Assembly: GCA_001986395.2 (NCBI GenBank)
Contig: MQVO02000013.1
Location: forward strand, 806,001 to 870,000
Direction of reading: 5' to 3'
Source: Irpex lacteus
Lineage: Eukaryota > Basidiomycota > Agaricomycetes > Polyporales > Irpicaceae
DNA: 64,000 nt
Below the pieces are notes generated by a model. The model was not told the DNA's origin. It worked only from the letters and a program-made list of their open reading frames with translations, and did no database searches. This document shows positions 52,010-64,000 of the stretch, in pieces (positions within the stretch are counted from its first letter, which is position 1; each line of letters opens with the position of its first letter). Position numbers and translations under genes: made by a program.

Positions 52010-52469
52010 AGCTTGCTCTCCTTCTCCTCCACTTCGTCAATAGTGCTCGTAGGTGGCTTCTCAAGTAGTAACTGGTCGTTGTCGCGTCCTCAAGAGGAGA
52101 CGTACTTGCGCAGCAGATGCAAGCGTGAAGGTAACGTGTGAGCCGGCACTTGACGAACACGAGTCGAAGAGCAGCAGAGATAAAGGTCGCAAAAGAGGCT
52201 GTGTGTCTTTCGTGGGCGGTGTCCTCCAGTTACGACAAATGACAGGCGCGCAAGGGCGGGAACCCGGTTGGATGGAGGTGAAACACCGCCTGTCACCGCA
52301 TGCACAAAAAAACCACGACTTATTCAAGCAAATCGTGCCCAGATCTCCTCAGTCTGCAGCGCATGCAATTACAGAGAGCGGGGAGAAGAGGGCGAGATTA
52401 CGAGTGCGACGCGAAAGCAATTAGATGTGTGTATATACTACAGCAATATTAGCCTCTATGCATGAGTAC
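52010..52469. other. intergenic, no gene seen
   Basis: 460 bp upstream of the Rgd2-like gene and downstream of mL44. No frame with family resemblance was found. Confidence 0.45.
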
Positions 52470-53818
52470 TTAATCCTCCTCCTCGTCCACGGATTGTCTT
52501 GCCCTGGGAATACCGGATCTCCCTGAACTGGCAAACTTGACCTCTGTGTCTGACAATTCGACTGGCGTGTATTCGGAAACTGTTCCATGGGCATCAAACA
52601 CGCTGCCGAGCGCATCTGGGAACGTCGACGTCGGTAGCTGAACAAGATGCGGCGGCTGTCTCGTGAGGTACAGTCGTAGCAGTGCGTCTTCGGCCGCCTT
52701 TATGTGATAATCACGAAGTTAAGTTGGGCATGCATTCCTCTGATGTGACGGTACGTACCCTGTATTCAGCCATCTTCAACGAGCTACCAAAGCCTTCTCC
52801 CAATTGGTCCGCGCCAGAGAATATACCAACTACGAATACTGGAGAGATGGAAAGACGACCAGTCTCCTTCAATAGTCTGCAGTCGGATATTAGACACGAC
52901 TTGAAGATAGAGAAGGAGAGAACTCGCCTTGAAATCGGCCTTTCTCTGCCAAACTTCTCCACTGTCACTTTCAAGGCTACTTTAGGATCTTGGAACTTGA
53001 TCATGGCCCGTAGGTCAACGTCGCGGCTGAGGAAAAACTTATGCGCAAACCGGCGTGCTGCGTGCAGAGACCCTTGTTGGTAAACTAGAGCCGTTAGGGC
53101 TCGTGGCACGGATGACAAGGCGTCCGAGTGGAGTACAGCAGGATTAGTCGGAGTATTGGGCTAGAAAAGAAGGTTATGAGTATACTGTCATGGGTGCGCT
53201 CGTAAATCGTAGGTCTCCGGATGTGAGCCCGAACTACGGTGCTGCTGCCATTCCATAGTACAAAGCATAACATCAGACCCTACAGCATAATCCGAGACTC
53301 ACAATTCGGTTCCACCGTAGTAGTGGTGATGCACCCATCTCCTGCGCTATACTTGCACATGTCGACGGACCCACATACGCACTGATAGCAGCCTTCAGCA
53401 CACGCGTCGGAAGATGCGGAAATGTTGCATTAACATGTTCCGTGGCGAAGAGACCAAGCAGCGAGTTCCCCAGAGCGGCCAAACTGGCATTCGTCGCAGG
53501 TGCTGGTTCTTCCGGTCGATGCCTGGTGTGCAGAGGCACGAAAGAGGGGTGTGTGACAACTTGCTGCAAAGATTCGGCCGGAGAAGAGAGCGACTTTCCG
53601 AGCCCTATCCTATGCGCAAAGGCGGTAAGTGCAGCAGGGTTCGGTGGCTGGAGGACAGCCCATGCCTCCGTGTCAAAGAAAGTGGGCGTGTGAGCAGTTT
53701 TGGATGACGAGGGCTTCGGTGCAACTGCCTCTTTTGGTGGGAAGGCTTTTAGTTGGGAGACTGGAATTGTCGGGAGCCTCTTGGCCGTCTGCGCGAGTCT
53801 TTTAGCAGCATGAGACAT
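52470..53818 (-). CDS. mrpl3: mitochondrial ribosomal protein mL44
   Basis: Exons 53303-53818, 52928-53160, 52759-52876 and 52470-52697 join in phase to 364 residues. A basic, Ala-rich N-terminus suits mitochondrial import. The RNase III-like fold (about 60-190) has LQQVVTHPSF, NASLAALGNSLLGLFATEH and FPHLPTRVLKAAISAYVG. It lacks the acidic catalytic residues of true RNase III. A dsRNA-binding-like domain follows (SPVFVVGIFSGADQLGEG, SSLKMAEYRAAEDALLRLY). The intron 52877-52927 starts with GC (GCGAGT); only this donor gives the conserved PISRLLKETGR across the junction. Full family length. Confidence 0.93.
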
Positions 53819-54288
53819 TGGCCGTTGTCGTTGTCGTCGCCTTCCGAGTCCAGCAGCGCAAGCCTGGCAAGCAATAACTCAAAGGGCGCTTAGAAAATGG
53901 CGGCGGCTCTACGCGAGTTGCGGGGTCCTAATCCCCCCGACACCGGGTGACTGCCTTGTACCTTGAGCATTGCTTATAGAGGAGACAGTTATGTTACAGT
54001 AAATCTTCCATAAGTACTCTGATAAAAACTATGACGCTCGGTGGGAGTGCGCTCGCCCGGAAGACACTTCTCCTGTGCTCACGGCCAGGAAGTCCACAGG
54101 CGCTCACGCCACGTGGCCGGCCTCGACGCGTTAAGTCACGTGCAGAGTCTGTTTAAGGTCGGAGTTTCAAAGGTCCAACGCGCTTTAAAAGGGTGAGGCG
54201 CGTCCTGAGACTGCATCCTCATCTCTTCTTCGTCCCCCACCACCACCCAGCACCCCCACCCACTTTATAACCTGATCAACTATTAGAA
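53819..54288 (+). promoter_or_regulatory. mL44-H2A divergent region, histone promoter
   Basis: 470 bp between divergent starts. TATA-like elements on the H2A side are tttaaaa at about 54184-54190 and tttataa at about 54264-54270. They are followed by a C-rich leader, consistent with strong histone transcription. Confidence 0.5.
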
Positions 54289-54926
<638 letters not shown>

Positions 54927-55403
54927 GCGTTATTTTTCATCGCTTCTATCTTTCCGGTGTATCATTATCCATTTCTTTCGTCCTTAGTCTATGCGGTTCT
55001 CATGTAATAGTATTTTCTTACGCACATTGTCGTTTGAATGGCATCTCTCTACATCTCATATGTGCTGGATCTTGTGTGATCTAGTCTTTCTCACAGCCTC
55101 GAAGAAGCAGTCAATCTCGTCTCACGCGAATTACGAGGGCGAGTCAACAGACCGCGTCTGAATCTGCCGCCCACGTGACCACGTGTTGGACTTTGCCCGT
55201 GGCTCATTTCTTTGGCTCATGCGGGGTTGGCTGCGTGCGGTGCGGACTGCACGAGGACGACGACGACGAGTAAGAACACGGCCTCGAACACGACTTTCTC
55301 ATTCCTGAACCCTCGCACACCACTCTCAACGTGCTCGCCTCGCTGTTGCATGTATCTCGCTTCGACGCGCCACACTAGAAAAGTACGGACATAGCCTGCC
55401 AAG
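54927..55403. other. intergenic, no gene seen
   Basis: H2A 3' UTR and upstream region of the M50-like gene. Short overlapping frames at about 55.2-55.4 kb on both strands are Arg/Thr-rich and look spurious. Confidence 0.45.
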
Positions 55404-56684
55404 ATGTCCCTCCCAACCTACATCCCTCGTCCGCCAGTTGCGCCTCCCATGCCCGCTATTCCTCCTTTGCAACCGACCCACGATCAAGTAAGCATCTTTG
55501 GTGCTATTTGTATATCTTGACTTACCTACCTCGTTGTGAAATTAGGTTCCGACTCTGTATGTTGTGAGTACCTTGGCACCTTGGCAGTCTTGCCTCTCAG
55601 AACTTACAAGTACTCTTGCAGATTGTTGTATTTGCTGTTGTCATCTTTGCGTTTTGGAATATACCTGGAGCCCGAGTCATCATCAACCCGCTCAAGCTCT
55701 TCACCATCGGATGGCACGAGCTATGCCATATAATTGCAGTACGTCGTACAAACGCCCTTGTATTTGGGAATAACCCGACTGACGCTGTGCTTTGACTAGG
55801 CTATATTAACGGGCGGAAGTGTTGTAAGAGTGTGTATAGACCCAGACCTAGGGGGGGCTACGAATGTGGAGGGAGGTGTACCACTGATCATACTGTCGGC
55901 TGGCTACATTGGGTCATCACTATTTGGCGGGGTGTTGATCATGGCCGGTTTCGACACGCTGGTCTCCAAGATTATGAGCTTTATCATTGGGATAGGACTA
56001 CTATGTCCTCTTGTGCAAGTACGGGATAAACTGTGTGTATTCTCGTTCGCTGTATGCGTGCTACTGACTAAATGCGCGTTAGAACAATACTGTTGACGCT
56101 ATGCTATGAAGGCCTGCTGGTAGGGTTCTGGTTCATAGACCATGCGTAAGCACTCTGTATCAACTATTCACTGTCAATGGCCGACATGCATCCATAGGCA
56201 AGCACTGCGATGGTACTGCCTGTTTCTCGGTGTAATGAAGTAAGCCACAGTCTTATAACCGTCGGTGTTAAATTGCTGACTAACACACTTGCAGTGCTCT
56301 ATACGTTGTTTGTATGTACATTTCAGAGTGTCTCCATACAGAATGCTTACTCCGTACTAGGGGACATTGCCGACGACAAGTACTTCCGCAAAGCAAACGA
56401 CTCCGACGCAACACAATTCTGGGTACTATATCCAAGTATAGGTGCTCATAGTAAGTGCTTGGTTACCTCACATACCTCACCTATGCTGACAGACCCTGAC
56501 AGTATGGGCACTTCTCTGGTTAATATTCGAGCTGGGCGTGATCACCGGCTTCGTACTAGTCGGCATCGTCTGCTTCAAGTACGACAGGGACCAGATGTAC
56601 GCCCAAGCAGGTAAGCCCCTTATACCACCCGCAGTCAAACACCACCATAACGCCCCGTCATTAGCGGAATTCCTCCCAACATAG
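55404..56684 (+). CDS. peptidase M50B-like membrane protein
   Basis: Ten short exons (55404-55487, 55546-55563, 55622-55738, 55800-56032, 56083-56145, 56198-56239, 56295-56311, 56361-56450, 56503-56610, 56665-56684) join in phase to 263 residues. A transmembrane helix (IVVFAVVIFAFW) leads to HELCH at 66-70, the zinc-binding HExxH of M50B-like proteins (PF13398). ICIDP-like and NVEGGVPL segments, four or more hydrophobic helices, FIDHAQALRWYC and the C-terminal EFLPT follow. M50B-like proteins are common in fungi and plants; whether they cleave substrates in the membrane is untested. Exons of 17, 18 and 20 nt are present. Confidence 0.88.
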
Positions 56685-57573
56685 CCTCACCACACGCAAT
56701 ACCGGTGCTTTTCACCCCGCACCTAGACAATGATCCGGCACGACTATGAGACGAAACGAATAGACTACGCCCCTCACATGACGACCCACGTCCATCGATA
56801 ATCACGACTGCGAAACCAAAGACTCGCGGCATTGCTGCGATCATATCAAAGACGTCAATACTCATTTACGGACTAATACCCTCCAATTGCTTGTTGCTGG
56901 GCTTTCACGCATGTGCTATTATTTTGTGTTATCATTACTTTCTGTTGTGTGTACTTACTTACCCTTCAACGAGATCATCCAGCGTTCAATATATTCCACG
57001 GAGGGTGCGTGAAGAGAACGATGCGACAGGAAGGTAAGCGTACTCACTGACAGCACGGCCCCGCGCCATGCAGCTCGGATGTCTCCTCTATTTCTTTCGG
57101 CCTACGTCTGAGCATTCCAGTCATAGGTTCTTCGTGATATACACATGTAAGTACAACACCTACGTCATTACATGCAACAACATCTTCTCTGATATTCAAT
57201 GTTGGTAGTGAAGCACAGCGCACCTCATGGCTACCGATCCGCTGACTTGACCCGCGTTTAGGCGCTATAGCTGGATGCCTTCTCGCCATGCTGAACATCT
57301 GTTCTCTCATGGTTCTACTAGGACCGGGGCCTGTACTGGAGTGGTGCAGACACTGAGGACGGCTTCCATAGCCCATATTACCTCTGGCCGGCCGGCTGAT
57401 GTCTGGTCAGTTATGCTGTTCTGTCTGCTACGCGTCATATTCACATGAGCACATCTCATAAGGAGAACCTCAGATTTAAGCATTTTGATGATGTGATGCT
57501 TTTTAGAGAAGATAAATAGGCTGATGACCACCGCCTGCATGCACAGCAGCTCCCCTACTGCCCTCCGACCATT
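56685..57573. other. intergenic, no gene seen
   Basis: About 890 bp, mainly the promoter of the GH76 gene. The minus-strand frames here carry no motif. Confidence 0.45.
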
Positions 57574-59033
57574 ATGCGCGCTGTGACCTTCCTGGCCCTA
57601 TTCGCGTACGCCAACGCTGCATTGGCAGTTGACCTGGGTGTCCCTCTCAGCTGGAGGGTAAGTAGGCTGCATCTTGCACGTTCACTAGTACTGATCGCAC
57701 ACCCAGGAATTCAGCGACAACAAAACCAAGGCCGAGCACATCTCCATCTCCAAAACCGGAGCCGACCAGATCATACCTCAACTAGACTCGTCCACGGCGA
57801 ATTTCAATGGCATAGGCTACTGGCAATCAGGAAACGTGATCTCGTCGTTGGCGAACCACGACCATTTTGCCGGCACTACAACGTACCAGAGCACAGTACT
57901 CAATACGCTGAACACGGCGTTCAGCAAGTATGCGCACTATGACCAGTATGGATATAACGACGATGCGTTGTGGTGGGCTACTGCTGCTTATTATGCGTAC
58001 CGTGCATACGGCGACACGACTGTCCTCAACCATGCTATCGATACATGGACTCATGTGTCCTCATTGTGAGGCTATGTTCAGTCACGGTCGCAATCTCGAT
58101 ATGATGTAGCTAATCATTAATGTGCAGTGTCGTCAAGAACGGCCAGGTCAGCGGCGGCAAGTCATTCAGCGTTGCCGCGACGTGCAATGGCAAGACGATG
58201 GACGGCGGGGTCTTCTGGCGTCCTACTTCCGACGATACCTCGATTAATTCTGTCACCACCGGGTACGTATATCTCACTACAACCCTCACGTAGCTCCCGA
58301 GTTTTCTGACCTTTTCGTGACGCAGTCTCTACTTAACTCTTTCGGCTTTCCTGGCAACTACAACCTCAGCCAACGCCAACTACGTAAACGCCGCTATCGC
58401 ATCTTCCAACTGGATTCGCAATCAGAACTTGAACAGCGAGGGCCTTGCCCTCGACACTGTAAATGGAAACGACTGTTCGCGTCCGAACGACTGGCTGTTC
58501 ACGTACAACCAGGGTAAAGTCATCGAGGGCCTTGCCGTTTTGTACGACGTCACCAAGGATACTCAGTGGTCTGACTGGTAAGCCTGTGGCGTACTGTGCA
58601 TTGCAGATAGCTCAAACTCACATGTATTTCAGGCTGACGTCCCTCGTTAACACTGCTGTCAAGTCGACCCACTGGGAAGGCAGCGATGGTGTTATCACTG
58701 AGGGTGCATCTCCCAGCTCTAACAATGACGGTGTCGGCTTCAAATGTACGTTCATTGCCATTTTTCACTCTCCCACTGCACATGTTCTAATACCCCTTCA
58801 TAGCCGTCTTTATCCGCGCACTCAACGAGGCCTTCGTCCGTACCACGATCAGAGATCTCAACATCCTCATCCACTCGTACGTGGATGTCCAGTACAACGC
58901 TCTCCTCGAGCTGGCATCCACCGGGAACAACATCTACTCGTCTGCTTGGCACGGTCCTGCACAGGGCTTTACGACGTGGGGACAGTTGGCTGCGCTTGAC
59001 GTGCTTGTGTCTGCCATTAGTGCGAACACTTGA
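57574..59033 (+). CDS. secreted GH76 alpha-1,6-mannanase
   Basis: Exons 57574-57657, 57707-58065, 58128-58262, 58326-58577, 58633-58745 and 58804-59033 join in phase to 390 residues. A signal peptide (about 1-18) precedes a glycoside hydrolase family 76 domain. The catalytic Asp pair is at 113-114 in YGYNDDALWW, and family motifs CNGKTMDGGVFWRP and FTYNQGKVIEGLAVLYD follow. GH76 enzymes (Dcw1/Dfg5 relatives) act on alpha-1,6-mannan and can process GPI-mannan links in the wall. There is no C-terminal hydrophobic GPI signal (it ends AISANT), so this one is probably freely secreted. Confidence 0.92.
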
Positions 59034-59383
59034 TGCTCCAATTTCGCGAAAATAATCAGATAATGTACAATTGTATCCTGCAAACCGCCCATACCACGTA
59101 GCTGTGGCCGTCTTTACGCACCACTGTTATTCATCTGGAAATCATCTACGATCCCTTCCTGTGTGATAAGCATTGAGACTCTGAACGCATTTCACAGCCA
59201 CTGTAGAAGCTTAACGTGTGTCACTGTCAAGCAGATGAATATAGCCAGCCCAACAGTGTCGTTGCAAGTGCTCCTTCTTCCTAAATGACTATCCGTCTTC
59301 TGAGGAGCGAAGACTCGCAATTACTAGAAAAGCAAAATTTCATTCATTTTACATTGTTTGCATACATCATTGTCGACGTATGC
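59034..59383. other. convergent 3' region
   Basis: 350 bp between the GH76 stop and the carboxypeptidase stop; nothing else recognised. Confidence 0.45.
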
Positions 59384-61714
59384 TTATATAGCTGTGGACT
59401 CGTCCGCATTCAGTATGAGCGTAGTGAAAAACCTGATCATCTCCAGATATGAGTCGAGGAACATCACTAGGACAAATCCACTCAGTATCGCCTCCGTTTC
59501 GTACGTGATCGAGGAATACTCACCTTCGTTCACAGTATGCGCACCCCGCGCGAGCCAACCACGGTCTCCCGACCAGTTGTGTCCATAACGGAAGATGTGC
59601 TCGGTCAGCTTCCAGTAGTAACGCGTATCTATAGCCCCATGTGCATGAGCATCGTGTTAGTCGCGTCACTTAGCTGCGAGTAGACTGACCTGTGTTTCCA
59701 GACATGATTCCTGGGCTAACGATGACGTTGTTATCGCCCGCGATATTTCTCACCGCATTATGCGTGGCCTTAATAGTCCCAGCGATCAATCTGAACGGCT
59801 CAGCTTCGTCTCCTCTGGAAGGTGTAATGGGAGCAGGTTCAAGCGAGACACCCCAAGCGTCACTCAGAGTAAGTGTTCCATAGGCAGGAGACGAAGGGTC
59901 CGTCAGCTGCTTGCCGAAAGCGGTGATGGAGAGGTTATACGAGTGAGCCAGGGATTGCAGAGTTGCGGTGTCGTGCGCCCAAGCATCCGCAACGGAGCTA
60001 TCGGTTGCCACTCGGTGGTTAACGACTGCGTACGCGGATTCTGGCAATGCGTTCGTCTTCACACCCCCGTTGATCAGGTCGATGGCTTGCGTAGTCCCGA
60101 CGAGAGCCTTGAACTTTCTGTCCTGGAACAACGTTTTCTCTGCGCGACGCAGGTCCTTGTCGGATTTCTCTGCTTTCACGAGGGCCTTGCGTAGTGACTT
60201 GGGCATGTCGGCGCCATAGGCGGCGAGGCACTGAGATTTCTGGTACATTGGCGTACCGCGGTTAAGCTTGGCAACTGCGGGGTTGGCCTCGATGTGTACG
60301 AGAAGAGCAGAGAGGATGCCGATGGTCTGTAATACGGCGTAAGTCCCCTTTGCTGTTCCGACGTAAGAAAGTACTTACCGTGTGTGTAGGTGGGACACTG
60401 GAATGGCCACCTGGGGATGTGACCGAGACACGGACGTCTGTATAGCCCTTCTCTGCGGTTCCAACGGTAGCATAGGCTTGCCCGAACTCGACCATATAAT
60501 CACCTGTTCGGTTTATTTATCATTCTGCGCGCAGTAGAATCAGAGTTTACTTACCTCCCTCATCAATAACTAAAGCGAATGCATTCTGACCGAACTTTTG
60601 CTCGAGATACTTCGCCAGGTAAGATGCACCCTGTAGTCAGGAACGTGAGCTTTGCTTCCACAGTTACCACTATAGCAAACTTACGTAGACGCCACTAGCC
60701 TCCTCGTCGAATCCAAACGAAAGGACAATCTTCCGACTCGGCTTAAAGCCGTTGGCAATGAGGGTTTCGACGGTCGTCCTGTCCGAGGACATAGATAAGC
60801 ACATGAAATTGCAGATAGGGAGTTCGAGTCACTTACAGGATACTAATCAGCCCGCCCTTATCGTCGGAGGCACCACGACCCCATATCTTCTCGCCTAGGT
60901 ACGGTCAGAGTAATTCCGATTATCCTCGGAGACACTAATTATGAGACGTACCATCGAATTCACCAGACCAAGGAGGGTGCGTCCACTGAGGGATTGTCTC
61001 GGGGTTGACAGGAACAACATCTGTGTATGCCTGAGTGTGAGATACCTCGACTTACGGGACTCCGTAAGGCCTTACCTTGATGAGCTGCCAAGAGCAGAGG
61101 CTTCAATGACTCGTCTGAACCCTCCCATTCATAGACCAGTCCCCAAGTGTTGACCTTTGTCACTTTCAGCGTAGAGTGTCTGCATAAATTGGCGTAAACC
61201 TACAAAACCCACAACCTATAGCTCACTGTACTCACACGTTGGGGAACGCGGACAGTAGATAGTCATGGAATGGACCGAACGCCTCCCAGCGAGGATCGAC
61301 ATCTACAGGTTGCATCTGATCATAACTCTGCGTGCTATAATACACATAGGTCAGTAACCTTCTGATATTGACATGAACAGTAACAACATACGGAATCTGC
61401 ACTGCCCCGCTGAGCAAGTCGATAGCCTTCTTCTGGAACTCCTTCGTCTCGTAGTTCTTGCCAAGGGACTCCCATAGCTCTGCATTCTTCGCAGGAGAAA
61501 GCGGCTTGGGCTGGGGACACAGCTCGTCCTTGAGCTCCTCACTCAAGTCCACCGCACCATCGGTGAAGCTGTGAAAGCAGCCGTACTTGTACAAAGCAAC
61601 AGCCAAGAGCAGCAGCGGCACCAAGTGCAGCTTCTTAATGACACTTGAGCGTCGCTTGACCTCCGGCGTCGTTGTAGGCAGCAAGGTGCCCTTCTCAGCG
61701 AGGTTCTTCGACAT
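59384..61714 (-). CDS. cps1: vacuolar carboxypeptidase S (M20 peptidase)
   Basis: Eleven exons (61392-61714, 61236-61334, 61076-61179, 60952-61020, 60837-60894, 60685-60778, 60555-60630, 60379-60503, 59690-60326, 59524-59628, 59384-59466) join in phase to 590 residues. A single N-terminal membrane anchor (HLVPLLLLAVALYKYGCF) makes it a type II protein. M20 metal ligands are His174 (AAHQDVVPV), the Asp of GRGASDDKGG near 209 and the catalytic Glu pair of FGFDEEASG near 243. The dimerisation domain begins at SPGGHSSVPPTHT. Cps1 releases C-terminal residues from peptides in the vacuole for nitrogen recovery. Confidence 0.94.
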
Positions 61715-62387
61715 CTTTGGCGACGTCGAGCTCGAGGTTGTGGTCGAGGTGTAAGAGCAAGTCGTTCGGCGGGGCACTCAATGCTTATATTATTGAGGAC
61801 CCTGACTTTCGTCACTGGTTCTCACGAGCCGCCGGCCGAGCACATGGGTTATCTTGAACATGGTTAAATTGGGCACGGAAAGGTCGCGGGACAAGACGAA
61901 GGGACAAGATATCGGCTGGGCTGGACTGGGCACACTTATGACGGCGGAGTACTGCAAGAGTGCACAACAAATAGGGCTCAGGAAGAGCATTGGAGTAGTG
62001 GAAAACATTGAGCATAGCACCTCGCTTTCGCTCATGCCAACGTCGAGCATTTGAAGCCCGGAACGAGTAGAGTTACCTCGCGAAGTTGAATGCTGTAAAT
62101 GTTCTTGGTATGGTTGTTACCAAGGAATATTTATTGCTCCTACGCTACCAAGACAAGGGTAGCCTTCGGCACAGATAGGGTCAGGGTGAGCATGACTTCC
62201 TCGGTTGGCTCATGACAAGAATAACCGCTGTGCGACAACGTGGACCGAATTTTGCGAACAGTGGTGTGCGCTGAATAGGGTGGCGGAGAGCTCTGTGTCG
62301 ACTGCAACTACGCCGGAACTTCGTGAGGAGCCATCGGCTGGAAAGACGGTATTGGCAGAGAACGCGCACTTGAACAAGCTTGCCGTG
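61715..62387. other. intergenic, no gene seen
   Basis: About 670 bp upstream of CPS1 and downstream of COX23, no convincing frame. Confidence 0.45.
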
Positions 62388-62813
62388 TCAAGGTACCTCA
62401 CGGCCAGCTCTTTTGTCCGCCTTTCGCTGCTCCATCTACAAACACGTAAAATGCAAGGGTCAGTGCACGCACAACAGCACACAGACATAGTTACACACCC
62501 ATGACTTCTTACAATCCCTATACGCCTGAAAGAAGTCCGTGCACTTGTCCCTATCATAGTCAAACCTATCCAAGCACTTATACGACGCCTTCGCAGCCTC
62601 CTCGCACGGACTGCCACTAGCCATCAGTTCACGGTACCAGGCAGAGCGCAAAACCGTTCGACGTACTCTACGAACTTGCTCGTTGGTCGACCCTTGGAGC
62701 CAGCCACAGTTATCGTTGGCAAGCTTATGGAAGGTTGAGATATGGCTTACTTTGAACTTGTCCTGGTATGGCTTGGGTTCTACATTGTCGAGAGGGTTGG
62801 GCAACGACGACAT
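62388..62813 (-). CDS. cox23: mitochondrial twin-CX9C protein COX23
   Basis: Exons 62751-62813, 62655-62665, 62499-62616 and 62388-62435 join in phase to 79 residues. Two CX9C motifs are visible: [11 protein letters not shown] and [11 protein letters not shown]. With [11 protein letters not shown] they identify Cox23, imported by Mia40 into the intermembrane space and needed for cytochrome c oxidase assembly. The 11-nt exon (TACGTCGAACG) is inferred: it alone links FK to GSPCEEA in phase and gives the family-like YVER-GSPC. A simple read-through frame would insert about 40 unrelated residues. Confidence 0.85.
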
Positions 62814-63157
62814 ATCGTGGCTGAAGGAAGCAAGTTATGGTTGGCACAAGCGCTTGTCTGACGTACGGGTCAAATGGAGGGTCTACTGCACCGTGGCTAG
62901 TAACTCTCAAAGTGAGCAGAAATTTATGGTGATAAGTGCTGATGCAGTCGTTTATGGCTGCCTGATATCGTAAATACATCATGAGAGTGTTAACAGCGGT
63001 CGATAATATACACATTGTAGGGGGTTCATTCGTTCACGAGTCAGCGGGTCATTGGTGTAGTTGAGCGGTGGGTTCCAGAGTTTGCGGATCGTAAGCGGGG
63101 AGATAGAGAGAGTCATGCGCGAAAGAGGTGTATATTAGATTATGTTTAATGGGCGAG
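62814..63157. other. intergenic, no gene seen
   Basis: 344 bp between the COX23 start and the FIS1 stop on the same strand; only presumed promoter and 3' UTR. Confidence 0.45.
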
Positions 63158-63895
63158 CTAGTTGCGTTTGGCTCGCCGTATTAGGGCTGCTGCGACCAGT
63201 GCGCTCACAGCTGCTACTCCTCCCACCATCGCCATTCCAATGTATCCATCTGGAGGATATCATGAGCTAAGAAAACTTACAAGGAGAGAGGAACACATAG
63301 CAACACACCTCTTGTCACTTTCTTGTCGATCAGTGAGGCTAGGCTCTGCGCCTGAAGGTTCGTAGGCTCTTTATCCAACAGTAAAGCTAAAAGCCGTCAA
63401 ATATTCAGCAAAACAGAATTGGGATATAACAACAAGTACATACCGTTGAACCTGTTGGCTTCTTCATAGTTCCCCAGCTTATAGTATCCTAACGCAAGAT
63501 AGTACAAACATTCGCGACGACGTGCAGGTTCGGCACGGTATATTTCTATGGGTTAATTTATAAGCACCGGAGTAGAAGGGAGGTCATTCCAAAGAATGCG
63601 CTAAACACGATGAATGGTTGGATGGGAACGTACCCTGGAGAATCCTGACACCCTCGACCTGATGTTCTCGTAATGGGCTCTTAACCAAGCCCCATGCATA
63701 GTTGAACTTCGTTTGTATCGTCACATGCCCTTGAGCCTGCTCTTTCGAATATTGTGTTCTTAGCACCTTGGCAAAGAAAGAGGAGGAGTTAGTAACGAGG
63801 TATCAACTAGAAGACCAACTGAAGCTTCATACCTCTAATTCATCGTAAGACAATGACACCTCAGCGTCGGCAGCGTAGGGGAGCTCGGTCGGCAT
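63158..63895 (-). CDS. fis1: mitochondrial fission protein FIS1
   Basis: Exons 63833-63895, 63634-63766, 63444-63545, 63309-63386 and 63158-63249 join in phase to 155 residues. The TPR-like cytosolic domain shows [12 protein letters not shown], then [12 protein letters not shown] and the family signature [21 protein letters not shown]-terminal anchor ([20 protein letters not shown]) with a short basic tail (RRAKRN) targets the outer mitochondrial and peroxisomal membranes. Fis1 recruits the dynamin Dnm1 through Mdv1. It ends about 100 bp before the window edge, which holds its 5' region. Confidence 0.97.
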
Positions 63896-64000
63896 AGAGA
63901 GATGTTAGAGGGAGGATAACAAGGTATGTCCGGGGAGACAGTGGTGGTAGTTGTGGTTCAAGAACGGTGAGGATGCAAAGCTTCAAGTACCGTAGCCCTC

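Overview
The window is a gene-dense stretch of a filamentous basidiomycete nuclear genome, most likely an Agaricomycete. The evidence is very short introns (mostly 50-70 nt) in nearly every gene, a FunK1-type protein kinase, large F-box proteins, and best resemblance of the protein families to mushroom-forming fungi. I rebuilt 27 protein genes by joining exons so that splice sites and reading phase agree. In 26 of them the phase closes exactly (one is cut by the window edge, one has alternative acceptors, one has a tentative last intron); an amidase shows a 1-nt phase mismatch. I recognised no bacterial, viral or CRISPR content.

Layout. 0-5.4 kb: a MYND zinc-finger protein cut by the window edge, then the SAGA subunit HFI1/ADA1 divergent from TFIID/SAGA subunit TAF10, then a mitoferrin. 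6.8-9.5 kb: a FunK1 kinase. 10.5-15.6 kb: a purine phosphoribosyltransferase divergent from RNA polymerase III subunit RPC4, then an orphan membrane protein. 15.6-18.5 kb: a non-autonomous inverted-repeat element whose left arm is split by six 230-bp tandem repeats. 18.5-25.4 kb: an F-box protein, an F-box relic, the Fe-S assembly ATPase NBP35, and the cell-wall-integrity MAP kinase SLT2/MPK1. 25.8-28.8 kb: SAGA subunit SGF73, a hAT-type MITE with an exact 8-bp target duplication, and a small secreted protein. 29.3-43.9 kb: the mRNA decay factor PAT1, the glycogen debranching enzyme, and a LIM-RhoGAP. 44.7-53.8 kb: an amidase, an F-BAR/DEP/RhoGAP protein and mitoribosomal protein mL44. 54.3-64 kb: histone H2A, an M50-like membrane protein, a GH76 mannanase, carboxypeptidase S, COX23 and FIS1.

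How the genes relate. Most are housekeeping genes without operon-like linkage. Themes that recur are chromatin and transcription (HFI1, TAF10, SGF73, H2A, RPC4), mitochondria (mitoferrin, mL44, COX23, FIS1) and cell wall or polarity (SLT2, two RhoGAP proteins, a GH76 enzyme, a Kre9/Knh1-like secreted protein). Convergent and divergent neighbours alternate, with several short shared promoters.

The strongest unusual signals are structural: the tandem array inside a MITE arm, the intact hAT MITE, exons of 3-17 nt in several genes, three inferred GC-AG introns, and a RhoGAP domain in which Glu stands at the arginine-finger position. Exon joins were inferred by eye from splice consensus and family similarity, without transcript data.
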